Assembly (NCBI RefSeq): GCF_004054195.1
Contig: NZ_SBIW01000004.1
Location: 372,001-436,000, forward strand
DNA: 64,000 nucleotides
Direction: 5' to 3'
Source: Mucilaginibacter gilvus
Lineage (GTDB): Bacteria; Bacteroidota; Bacteroidia; Sphingobacteriales; Sphingobacteriaceae
Part shown: piece after piece, positions 46,943 through 55,211 of the stretch
Position numbering within the stretch: position 1 is the stretch's first letter
Layout: each line of letters begins with the position of its first letter
Notes under the pieces: model-generated
The model's input: the letters and a program-made list of their open reading frames with translations, nothing else
Databases searched by the model: none
What the model was told of the DNA's origin: nothing
Made by a program: the position numbers and the translations under genes

Positions 46943-47043
46943 ATTGGTTGGGTTACACTGATTGTTTTAAGGTTGATTACACCGCTTAAATACTTGCTTA
47001 TGCGTACGAGAGTTGCTTCAATCACATAAGCAAGTACTACTAA

Positions 47044-47652
47044 TTATTTGGTAACCTCTTTTTTGGTATCAGTATCGAAGTTAACAGGGGGAGCTTTGTC
47101 TGAGCCAGGATCGGCCTGGAAATACCCTTTTTCTTTAAAACCGAACATCTTGGCAGTAATATTAGCCGGGAAGGAGCGGATCTTGCTGTTATATCCCTGT
47201 ACGGCTTCGTTAAAGTCTTTACGTGCGATGCCAATACGGTTTTCTGTGCCCTCTAATTGTACCTGTAAGCCTCTGAAAGCGTCATTTGCTCTAAGGGTAG
47301 GGTAGTTTTCGGTAACACTAAGCAGCCTGCCTAAGGCTGTGCTTAACTGTCCTTGCGCTTCCTGGTATTTTTGGATGCTCTCGGGGGTAAGTTTGCTGGC
47401 ATCAACCTGTACTGATGTTGCTTTGGCGCGTGCCTCGGTAACTTCTGTAAGGGTACCTTTCTCAAAATTAGCTTCTCCTTTAACGGTTGCAACTAAATTA
47501 GGGATGAGGTCGCTCCGGCGTTGGTATTGCGTTTGCACTTCGCCCCATTTACCTTTTATATTTTCGTCGGCAGTAACCATGCTGTTGTAACTGCACGAGC
47601 TTAACGACATTGCCCCAACCATAATAGCGAAAGCGAAGAATAATTTTTTCAT
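47044..47652 (-). CDS. lemA: LemA family lipoprotein
   Basis: 202 residues; lipoprotein signal with Cys at about 20 (LSSCSYN) followed by the LemA helical domain with RRSDLIPNLVATVKGEANFE. LemA proteins are small helical membrane-associated proteins of unknown role, very often next to TPM proteins as here. First gene of the minus-strand lemA-TPM-TPM cluster. Confidence 0.92.
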   Translation of the reverse strand: MKKLFFAFAIMVGAMSLSSCSYNSMVTADENIKGKWGEVQTQYQRRSDLIPNLVATVKGEANFEKGTLTEVTEARAKATSVQVDASKLTPESIQKYQEAQGQLSTALGRLLSVTENYPTLRANDAFRGLQVQLEGTENRIGIARKDFNEAVQGYNSKIRSFPANITAKMFGFKEKGYFQADPGSDKAPPVNFDTDTKKEVTK

Positions 47653-47797
47653 CTGTTGTTGTTTTTAGTTTGGTGATGTAATTTACAAATTAGATTACAA
47701 AAGCCATACCGATGTTACAAACGGTAACAATTGCGCCATAATGGCAATATTTGGCTATGGTAGCTGTAATAAAATACGGTTAACCAAGATATGATTT

Positions 47798-47805
47798 TAT
47801 ATTTG
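47798..47805 (+). promoter_or_regulatory. -7 promoter element (TATATTTG) for the GH92 gene
   Basis: Match to TAnnTTTG, 42 nt before the GH92 ATG at 47848; predicted start near 47811. No good -33 element at the usual spacing. Confidence 0.4.
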
Positions 47806-47847
47806 CTTCTGTTAAATTGTTTTACTTATCGTACACTATCGCCCAAA

Positions 47848-50139
47848 ATGAAGAAATCATTAGCAGCCCTGATATTATTTGCCGGCCTTAATGCCTCGGC
47901 TCAAACCCCGGCCCACGAAAAATTGGTGCAATATGTAAAGCCCATCATCGGCACACAGCGTATGGGCCACACTTACCCGGGCGCAACGGTGCCTTTTGGT
48001 ATGGTGCAACTAAGCCCCGAAACAGATACCCCAAGCTACGAACTGAACGGGAAATATAACCCTGATGTATATAAATACTGCGCCGGTTACCAGTACGATG
48101 ATAAAACAATTGTAGGCTTTAGCCATACCCATTTTAGCGGTACGGGGCACTCAGATCTGGGCGACTTTCTGATCATGCCTACCGTTGGGGCCTTAAAGCT
48201 AAATCCTGGTACAGCCGATAAACCCGGCAGCGGCTATCGCTCTGCTTTCTCTCATGCCAATGAAGTAAGCGAGGCCAATTATTATAAAGTAAAGCTCGAC
48301 GAAAGTAATATCACCGCCGAAATGACCACCAGCGCCCGCGTTGGTTTCCATCAGTACACTTTCCCCAAGTCGGATCAATCGCATATCATTCTCGACCTGA
48401 TGGCTGGTATCTATAATTATCCCGATAAAACCGTTTGGACTTACGTGAAAATATTGAATGATAGTACCTTGGTGGGTTACCGCCAAACTAACGGCTGGGC
48501 GCGTACGCGTACCCTGTATTTCGCCATGGCATTCAATAAAAAGTTCACCCAATATGGCTTTAAAAAGTACGAAAAACGGCAAGTTTACGGAGGATTTTGG
48601 GGTAAGTTTAATCAATCAAAAAACTTCCCGGAGATAGCCGGTAAACAGATCCGTGCGTATTTCGATTTTAAAACCGAAGCGGATGAAAAGATAAAAATCA
48701 AATTCGCCCTTTCGCCCGTAAGCATGGATGGCGCGATGGCCAATATGCAGGCAGAAGTGCCGGGCTGGGATTTTGATAAGGTAAAAACGGATGGGCAAGC
48801 CCTTTGGGAAACTGCTTTAGAAAAAATCACAGTGAGCGGCAGTGTAGCTAAAAAGCAAGATTTTTATACTGCCATGTACCACACCATGATCAACCCCACC
48901 ATGTACATGGATGTGGACGGGCAATATAAGGGGATAGACCAAAATATACACAAGGCGGATGGTTTTACCAATTATACCACTTTTTCGCTATGGGATACTT
49001 ACCGGGCCTTGCACCCGCTGTTTAACATTATTGAGCCGCAGCGCAATGCCGATATGGTAAAATCTATGCTGTTGCATTACGACCAAAGCCCTGAGCATAT
49101 GTTGCCTGTATGGAGCAATAGCGGTAACGAGAACTGGTGTATGAGCGGCTATCACAGTGTATCTGTTTTAGCAGATGCCGTTGTAAAGGGCAACGCGCCA
49201 TTTGATGCCAATAAGGCCTTAGACGCTGCCGTTGCAACAGCACGCCACCGGAACTATGAAGGTATTGGTGAGTATATAGACAAAGGCTACATCCCCGACG
49301 AAAAAACAGGCGTATCGGTATCTAATACTTTAGAATATGCTTATGATGATTGGGCGATAGCGCAAATGGCGAAAAAGCTGGATAAGATGGATATCTACAA
49401 CGAATTCATCAAACGCAGCGAGAACTATAAGAATGTGTACGATCCTGCCGTAGGTTTTATGCGCCCAAAACTGGCAAACGGCACCTTCCGCGCTAAGTTT
49501 GATCCGCTGAGCACTATCAACGAAGGTTTTATTGAAGGTAACTCTTGGAACTACACCCTGTTTGCCCCGCAGGACCCTGAAGGATTAATAAAGCTGATGG
49601 GCGGCGACAAACGCTTTGTGCGCTACCTCGATTCCTTATTCACCATGGAACTGCCTGACAAATATTTTGCAGAGACTGAAGACATCACCCGTGATGGTAT
49701 CATAGGCAACTATGTACACGGTAACGAACCGTCGCACCATGTTGCCTATTTATACAACTGGACCGACAAGCCATGGAAAACGCAGGAACGCATCCGCATG
49801 ATATTGAACCGGATGTACAAACCCACCCCAGATGGTTTGGGTGGCAACGATGATACCGGCCAAATGAGCGCCTGGTACATCTTTAGCACACTCGGTTTTT
49901 ACCCCGTTGCACCTGCATCAAATGATTATGCTATTGGCAGCCCGGCTATCAACGGCGCGGTGATACAGGTTGGCGGCGGTAAAATCTTTACCATCAATGT
50001 AAAGAACCAAAGCGAAAAGAATGTTTACATCCAAAAAATGGTATTGAACGGCAAGCCACTAACAGGCCTATCCATCACCCACCAGGATATTATGGCGGGC
50101 GGCGAGATCACCTTTTTTATGGGGAGCAAGCACAAATAA
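47848..50139 (+). CDS. GH92 family alpha-mannosidase
   Basis: 763 residues; signal peptide (about 1-19) and a full GH92 catalytic module. GH92 enzymes are Ca2+-dependent inverting exo-alpha-mannosidases acting mostly on alpha-1,2- or alpha-1,3-linked mannose of N-glycans or yeast mannan. Conserved segments: GFSHTHFSGTGHSDLGD, NEGFIEGNSWNY (general acid Glu) and GGNDDTGQMSAWYIFSTLGF (general base Asp). The ATG at 47848 is used because the signal peptide starts there. Its linkage specificity cannot be fixed from sequence. Confidence 0.93.
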   Translation: MKKSLAALILFAGLNASAQTPAHEKLVQYVKPIIGTQRMGHTYPGATVPFGMVQLSPETDTPSYELNGKYNPDVYKYCAGYQYDDKTIVGFSHTHFSGTGHSDLGDFLIMPTVGALKLNPGTADKPGSGYRSAFSHANEVSEANYYKVKLDESNITAEMTTSARVGFHQYTFPKSDQSHIILDLMAGIYNYPDKTVWTYVKILNDSTLVGYRQTNGWARTRTLYFAMAFNKKFTQYGFKKYEKRQVYGGFWGKFNQSKNFPEIAGKQIRAYFDFKTEADEKIKIKFALSPVSMDGAMANMQAEVPGWDFDKVKTDGQALWETALEKITVSGSVAKKQDFYTAMYHTMINPTMYMDVDGQYKGIDQNIHKADGFTNYTTFSLWDTYRALHPLFNIIEPQRNADMVKSMLLHYDQSPEHMLPVWSNSGNENWCMSGYHSVSVLADAVVKGNAPFDANKALDAAVATARHRNYEGIGEYIDKGYIPDEKTGVSVSNTLEYAYDDWAIAQMAKKLDKMDIYNEFIKRSENYKNVYDPAVGFMRPKLANGTFRAKFDPLSTINEGFIEGNSWNYTLFAPQDPEGLIKLMGGDKRFVRYLDSLFTMELPDKYFAETEDITRDGIIGNYVHGNEPSHHVAYLYNWTDKPWKTQERIRMILNRMYKPTPDGLGGNDDTGQMSAWYIFSTLGFYPVAPASNDYAIGSPAINGAVIQVGGGKIFTINVKNQSEKNVYIQKMVLNGKPLTGLSITHQDIMAGGEITFFMGSKHK

Positions 50140-50159
50140 TATATCGAGACATATAGTAA

Positions 50160-50191
50160 CGAAGGGTATATCGTCAATGATATGCCCTTCG
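50160..50191 (+). terminator. Hairpin after the GH92 gene
   Basis: A 13-bp stem (50160-50172 with 50179-50191, one G-U) with a 6-nt loop. No strong T-run follows, so termination may be partial; the mannonate dehydratase gene begins 125 nt later. Confidence 0.55.
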
Positions 50192-50315
50192 CTATTTAAT
50201 AGGGGCTGATTTATTACTTCATTTTTTAGTAGCCAATTTTAGTGCCTTTTTAATTAACGGGTGCAGGCCATATCATGCATATACTTTGTATTTTAGACGC
50301 ACAAAATTTATCTGC

Positions 50316-51509
50316 ATGAGTTTACAACAAACATGGCGCTGGTATGGGCCCAACGATCCGGTTAGCCTTGCCGACGCCAGGCAGGCCGGTGCTACCGGTA
50401 TTGTATCGGCACTGCATCATATCCCTACCGGCGAAGTTTGGCCCGTTGACGAGATATTGGAGAGAAAGAAAATTATAGAAGACGCGGGTTTAACCTGGGC
50501 GGTAATTGAGAGTGTGCCGGTGCACGAGGATATTAAAAAGCGCAGTGGCAACTACAAGCAGATTATAGAAAATTATCGCCAAAGCCTGCTTAATATAGGG
50601 CAATGCGGCTTATGCATAGTTTGTTACAACTTTATGCCGATACTGGATTGGACGCGTACCGATCTGGATTATTTGCTGGCCGATGGCTCAACCGCGCTGC
50701 GTTTTGATACCGCCGCGTTTGCCGCTTTCGACGTTTATATCTTAAATCGCCCCGGGGCGGAAGAAGATTATCCCGAAAAGCTTAGAGAAAAAGCAAAAGC
50801 ATACTATGACACGTTAACAGAAGCAGGCAAACAGCAGCTGGTTAGCAATATAATTGCCGGTTTACCCGGAGCGAATGAAGGGTACAACACAGAAAGGTTT
50901 TTAGAAATGCTGGCATCGTACGGTAGTATTGACGCGGCAACTCTTAAGGCTAACCTTGCCGATTTTCTGCGCGATGTGATCCCGGTTGCTGAACAGGCTG
51001 GCGTTTTGATGTGCATCCATCCGGATGATCCACCGTATCCTATTTTGGGTTTGCCAAGAGTGGTAAGCAACGAGCAGGACATTGTAGATATTTACAACGC
51101 TATTGATAGCCCCAATAACGGTTTAACATTTTGCACCGGCTCGTTTGGGGTAATGGCCGATAACGACCTGCCGGGTATGGTTGAACGTTTAGGCGAAAGG
51201 ATCCATTTTATCCACCTCCGCAGCACCAAGCGCGATGAAGATGGCAATTTTTACGAGGCCGACCATTTAACCGGCGATGTAGATATGTATGCCGTAATGA
51301 AGGCATTGCTGGAAGTGCAAAAAAAGCGGGCCGCCACCGGTCGTGCGGATCTTTCAATGCCATTCCGGCCAGATCATGGGCACAAAATGCTGGATGATTT
51401 GCGCAAAAAAACTAACCCGGGGTACTCGGCTATTGGTCGCCTAAGAGGGCTTGCCGAGTTGAGAGGCTTGGAGTTGGGCATTCAAAGAGCATTCAATAGG
51501 GAGGCATAA
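50316..51509 (+). CDS. uxuA: Mannonate dehydratase
   Basis: 397 residues; converts D-mannonate to 2-keto-3-deoxygluconate in hexuronate catabolism. The TIM-barrel family signatures are present: [18 protein letters not shown] at the N-terminus, [17 protein letters not shown] (metal-ligand His) and [11 protein letters not shown] at the C-terminus. The ATG at 50316 is chosen over a TTG at 50286 because it gives the canonical N-terminus. No other uxu/kdg genes are next to it. Position after GH92 suggests a sugar-use neighbourhood but no shared pathway. Confidence 0.94.
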   Translation: MSLQQTWRWYGPNDPVSLADARQAGATGIVSALHHIPTGEVWPVDEILERKKIIEDAGLTWAVIESVPVHEDIKKRSGNYKQIIENYRQSLLNIGQCGLCIVCYNFMPILDWTRTDLDYLLADGSTALRFDTAAFAAFDVYILNRPGAEEDYPEKLREKAKAYYDTLTEAGKQQLVSNIIAGLPGANEGYNTERFLEMLASYGSIDAATLKANLADFLRDVIPVAEQAGVLMCIHPDDPPYPILGLPRVVSNEQDIVDIYNAIDSPNNGLTFCTGSFGVMADNDLPGMVERLGERIHFIHLRSTKRDEDGNFYEADHLTGDVDMYAVMKALLEVQKKRAATGRADLSMPFRPDHGHKMLDDLRKKTNPGYSAIGRLRGLAELRGLELGIQRAFNREA

Positions 51510-51511
51510 GG

Positions 51512-51646
51512 TTATCTGTTAGGTGACTTTTTGATCGGATAAATATTTTTTAGGGCTTTTGCCAACTTCTTGGTGAAGGAACGGCTAACAGGGATCCATA
51601 CGGGCAACCCGGGGGCATCGCAAACCGCTAACAAAGGAATAAAGGG
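51512..51646 (-). pseudogene. Possible remnant of a LytTR response regulator C-terminus
   Basis: A 44-codon open stretch on the minus strand reads as LPVWIPVSRSFTKKLAKALK plus tail, resembling the last strand and helix of a LytTR DNA-binding domain (IPVSRS motif). Nothing of the rest of such a regulator is present: a TAG stop precedes the stretch and the GDPD gene lies directly upstream. It may be the decayed end of a regulator lost when this locus was assembled. The similarity is judged by eye only. Confidence 0.35.
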
Positions 51647-51649
51647 CTA

Positions 51650-52459
51650 TCATCGCAGCCCTTTATCTTTTAAGTACTTTACTAAAGCTGCCGGATGGTC
51701 GGTTTGGAGGCCGGTAAGTCCTTTTTGCAGGGCTTTATCCCAGTCAGCGGGTCCTTCGCCAGCGCTTTGTATGTCCGGCCAAACCGGGAGTTTCATGCTT
51801 GCAGCGTAAGCGAGTAAGGCGGGTGTATACTGGCTATAGTCGCCGTCGAGCAGATCGGGCTGGTAGGCATCAAGGAATTTTTGCATGCCGGAAACGCTCT
51901 TAACGCTATCGGGTAAGCTTAGCATTAAAGGCATTTTTGGAGCTTCTTTTAGCCAACCTGTAAATTGCGCCTGGCTGTTGATGTATACCAGCACCTGTTT
52001 CTCCATGCCATATGCCTTTATCATTTTATAAGCTGCGGTAGGATCTGCGGCTTTAAAATCCAGGTAGATGTTTATTTTATTTTTGGCGAGTTTTAGGATC
52101 TCTGCAAACGTAGGGATCCGGTAAGTTTGGGTGCTATCCTTACCTTTTAGTTTAAGCTGCTTTAGTTCATCAAGCGTAAAGCTGCTTACAGTACCCTTAC
52201 CGTTCGCCATGCGGTTTACCGTACCATCGTGCATACTCACCAATTGGCTGTCCTTTGTGGTTCGCAGATCTATCTCAATATAATCCGCCTCGTTTTTTAT
52301 GGCTTCGCGATAGGCTTCAAGGCTATTCTCAGGGTAGATCACGTGATCTCCCCGATGTGCGATCACAATAAATTTATGCTTCGCTGCAGGAACAGGATTA
52401 GGCGTGTATGTGCCTAATCCTGTCAGCATTAGTATCAGTATTGAAAATGGACTGCGCAT
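51650..52459 (-). CDS. Secreted glycerophosphodiester phosphodiesterase
   Basis: 269 residues; an N-terminal signal peptide (about 1-25) and a GDPD TIM barrel. Catalytic residues: His35-Arg36 (AHRGD), Glu62 and Asp64 (YIEIDLR) and His77 (SMHD). It hydrolyses glycerophosphodiesters to glycerol-3-phosphate plus an alcohol; here, inside a phosphonate locus, its target might be a glycerol-linked phosphonolipid headgroup (inference). It starts 2 nt after the stop of the phosphatase-superfamily gene, so they share a transcript. Confidence 0.92.
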   Translation of the reverse strand: MRSPFSILILMLTGLGTYTPNPVPAAKHKFIVIAHRGDHVIYPENSLEAYREAIKNEADYIEIDLRTTKDSQLVSMHDGTVNRMANGKGTVSSFTLDELKQLKLKGKDSTQTYRIPTFAEILKLAKNKINIYLDFKAADPTAAYKMIKAYGMEKQVLVYINSQAQFTGWLKEAPKMPLMLSLPDSVKSVSGMQKFLDAYQPDLLDGDYSQYTPALLAYAASMKLPVWPDIQSAGEGPADWDKALQKGLTGLQTDHPAALVKYLKDKGLR

Positions 52460-52461
52460 AC

Positions 52462-53550
52462 TTATTTGGTAACAGTTTTTATCGCATCGCCAACTTCATG
52501 CCCTGCATTCGCCTTGAAATCAAAGCCCAGCAATTCGGCCATAGTTTGTGCTAATTGTTTGTGGTAGGTGGTTTCGGCGGGTTTTACCTCGCCCATTGGT
52601 GCGGTATCCGGTCCCATAACGGCAAACCACGTCTGTTCCGAACCAACAACCTCGGCCCCATGCCCTTTCCAGGAATCTAAAGGTACTTCGCCGCGGCCAT
52701 GGTCGCAGGTGATGAGCAGGGCGGTGTTATTTTTATAGAAAGGGTCGTTTTGGATGGTTTCCCAAAGTTGCTTAATAAAGCCATCTTCCTGTTTTGCCCT
52801 TTCGAGGTACGATTTATAGTTGCCATCATGCGCCATGTCGTCCGTTTCGTCAAAAGCCATGAACAGCACACGCGGTTTGTATTGCTTTAAATACTCTTTG
52901 CTGTACTCGTAAGTAATAAAATCTGAACGGGTGCTATCACCTAAATAGCGTGGCGTATGGTGCTGTAACTCATTCAGGTATTTTAGGCGGGCATTGGCAT
53001 TGGCATTCTTCAAGTCGGCATAGCCCGAGTATACCGGCAACCCCGATCGGTTCACATTCAAGATCTGAGGAAAGCGCTCCCATGAGGAGAAAGCGATCAC
53101 CTTACCTTCAAAACCCTTTTGTTTGTTAATGTACTCCAGCACGTTCATATTAGGGTTGGTGATGGGGTCGTTGGTGTTCATCCGCTTATCGGGGAAACCG
53201 GTAAAGATCTCGTTATAGCCAGGGTACGAAAAGCGGTAGGGGTTGGCTAACTCGTCCTTGCTACCCGCGTCTCTATTGCCATAAAGCTGCCCCTGCTTAG
53301 CTATCACGCTCCATAGGAACGGGAACAAAATGGCGCGGCGTTCCTGTGGCGTTGCGGCCCAGTATTGTTTCTTTACCTCCGCTTTATCATTGGTGAATTT
53401 GGAATTAAGAAGTGCCGAATCTGCCCCGCGGTAGATCTCCTGCCAGCGCATTCCATCAAGTGTTATTACAATGAGGTTTTTGGTTTTATGCTGAGCAATA
53501 GCCGGCATTATAATGCAGGTAATTAGCAGTATGAAAAGTAATTTTTTCAT
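52462..53550 (-). CDS. Alkaline phosphatase superfamily hydrolase (phosphodiesterase/phosphonohydrolase type)
   Basis: 362 residues; signal peptide (about 1-20). All two-zinc ligands of the superfamily are seen: Asp32 (TLDG), nucleophile Ser108 (FSYPGYNEIFTG), Asp234 and His241 (AFDETDDMAHD), Asp283-His284 (TCDHGRG) and His297 (KGHG). The layout is nearest to nucleotide pyrophosphatase/phosphonoacetate-hydrolase relatives. Substrate is not fixed by sequence; the operon with SusC/SusD and GDPD suggests a periplasmic step releasing a phosphonate or phosphate ester part. The ATG at 53550 begins the signal peptide. Confidence 0.85.
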   Translation of the reverse strand: MKKLLFILLITCIIMPAIAQHKTKNLIVITLDGMRWQEIYRGADSALLNSKFTNDKAEVKKQYWAATPQERRAILFPFLWSVIAKQGQLYGNRDAGSKDELANPYRFSYPGYNEIFTGFPDKRMNTNDPITNPNMNVLEYINKQKGFEGKVIAFSSWERFPQILNVNRSGLPVYSGYADLKNANANARLKYLNELQHHTPRYLGDSTRSDFITYEYSKEYLKQYKPRVLFMAFDETDDMAHDGNYKSYLERAKQEDGFIKQLWETIQNDPFYKNNTALLITCDHGRGEVPLDSWKGHGAEVVGSEQTWFAVMGPDTAPMGEVKPAETTYHKQLAQTMAELLGFDFKANAGHEVGDAIKTVTK

Positions 53551-53569
53551 AGATTTTGTTTTAAACAAG

Positions 53570-53595
53570 CAGGGCAGCTATCTCTAACTGCCCTG
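53570..53595 (-). terminator. Hairpin between susD and the phosphatase-superfamily gene
   Basis: CAGGGCAG (53570-53577) pairs with CTGCCCTG (53588-53595), 10-nt loop, followed on the minus strand by a T-rich TTGTTTT tract. It may lower the expression of the two hydrolase genes relative to susC/susD. Confidence 0.6.
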
Positions 53596-53616
53596 TTGCG
53601 CTTTGTTTTTTGTTTA

Positions 53617-55197
53617 TTATTTAAGGATGTACATCAAACCGTTGATATCGTCGTTGCCGCCAAATTGGGCCTGCAGCGCTTTATTGTAGTTATCAAGATT
53701 AGACGTACGCTCTGAATTTGGATACTGGAAACGCGAAGCTATACGGCTGCCGTTACCTGTACCCGGGCCGGTTGTAAAGGTCGGTATACCTGTTCTGCGG
53801 TAGGTGAAATACGACTCTAAACCCGAGTGACGGAATAGCGCCAGGTATTTTTGCTGTAAAATTTTAGTCAAACCAGCAGCATCGTTGGTGTATTTAACGG
53901 TAGCCTGGCCGTAGTAAGCAGCCCAGTCAACATCAATATTATAAGTATCATAGTTGGCTATGTTGGCCGTACCTGTAGAGCCCGGGCGGTAAAAGTAAGC
54001 AGTAAAGCTACCTGTGCCGGTTGGGATACCGTATGATGCAAATGATGCCTGGATCCCTTTTACGTAGTAAGCTTCGGCATCGCCGGTTGCCCAGCCACGG
54101 TTAATACCTTCGGCAATGTTAAACATCAGTTCGGCATAACCTATCTGGATAGATGGCTCGCCCGTAAAGGTAGAGTAGTAACGTTTACGGTTAATGAAAG
54201 AGTATTTCTGCAAACCGGCGTTGTTGTACATCACACCCAGATCCAACCCCGGATCGGCACCAACAAACGAGTTGAAAGCGGTTGCGCTTTGTTTCAGGTT
54301 ATCAACCAGGTCGCGGGCTGGCTCATTAGTAACAAAGGTACGCGGGTCTTTTAAGCCGGTTAATAAACTTACATAAGTGGTAGATGAGTTTTTACGGGAA
54401 CCGTTCTGCCCAAAGTTATCAGGTGTCATTGGGTAGTAGTTGCTTGGCGCAACAAAAGTGTATTGCAGATTATCATCAGCACTTGCCATTACAGGGTATT
54501 TAGTTGGGTTGCCAACAATAGCAGCAAACTGGCTTATTACGCCCAGGTCGGCTTCAGCGGTTTTTTTGCTCAGCTCGGTTAATAGCCTGATGTGGTAGGT
54601 ATTGATGACCTTACGCCATTTAGCAAGATCGCCGGCCAGGTAAATGTCACCTGTAAGGGTGCTGCCACCTGTAGTTATAACTGCCGTCATATCTGTATTG
54701 GCTTCCTCTAACCAGGTTAAGCATTGCTTCATCACGTCCTTTTGCGAATCGTAAACTGGGGTAAGGTTTTCCTTACCTTTCAAAGCCTGGCTCATCGGGA
54801 TATCGCCCATCTGCAAGCTCATCTGGCTGAAGAAATACGCGCGGAAAAACTTACCAACGGCACTGTACTGGTTCACGGCAGGCAAACCGGCTGCGGCAGC
54901 CTGCTGCTCCATAGCAAGTACGTTTTTAAGCGTGTTGTAATAGTTATCGCCACCACCAAAATCGTATCTGTTGTTGCCGTAATAATCGTAGTTGTACAGG
55001 TAATATTGCGAAAATATTTCCTTTTGGCTATCCGGAAAATCGGGCATGCTGTTTAATACGCCATTAAATAATAACGAAGCAGGAACAGCATTGGGTACGT
55101 TGTTGTTAACAGAGAGTTCGTCAAAACTCTTTTTACAGCCTGTTACCGATAGCGCTATACACACCGGCAGCACGCAAAATTTAAATATCTTTTTCAT
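53617..55197 (-). CDS. SusD/RagB-family lipoprotein of the phosphonate locus
   Basis: 526 residues; lipoprotein signal with Cys about 21 (VTGCKKSFD) and a SusD-like fold of the second SusD subfamily (long Tyr/Asn-rich N-terminal part: SQYYLYNYDYYGNNRYDFGG). It is the substrate-binding lid of the SusC 14 nt upstream. Its differing sequence from the SusD at 43217 suggests a different ligand. Confidence 0.92.
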   Translation of the reverse strand: MKKIFKFCVLPVCIALSVTGCKKSFDELSVNNNVPNAVPASLLFNGVLNSMPDFPDSQKEIFSQYYLYNYDYYGNNRYDFGGGDNYYNTLKNVLAMEQQAAAAGLPAVNQYSAVGKFFRAYFFSQMSLQMGDIPMSQALKGKENLTPVYDSQKDVMKQCLTWLEEANTDMTAVITTGGSTLTGDIYLAGDLAKWRKVINTYHIRLLTELSKKTAEADLGVISQFAAIVGNPTKYPVMASADDNLQYTFVAPSNYYPMTPDNFGQNGSRKNSSTTYVSLLTGLKDPRTFVTNEPARDLVDNLKQSATAFNSFVGADPGLDLGVMYNNAGLQKYSFINRKRYYSTFTGEPSIQIGYAELMFNIAEGINRGWATGDAEAYYVKGIQASFASYGIPTGTGSFTAYFYRPGSTGTANIANYDTYNIDVDWAAYYGQATVKYTNDAAGLTKILQQKYLALFRHSGLESYFTYRRTGIPTFTTGPGTGNGSRIASRFQYPNSERTSNLDNYNKALQAQFGGNDDINGLMYILK

Positions 55198-55211
55198 ATA
55201 TATCCTGATAA

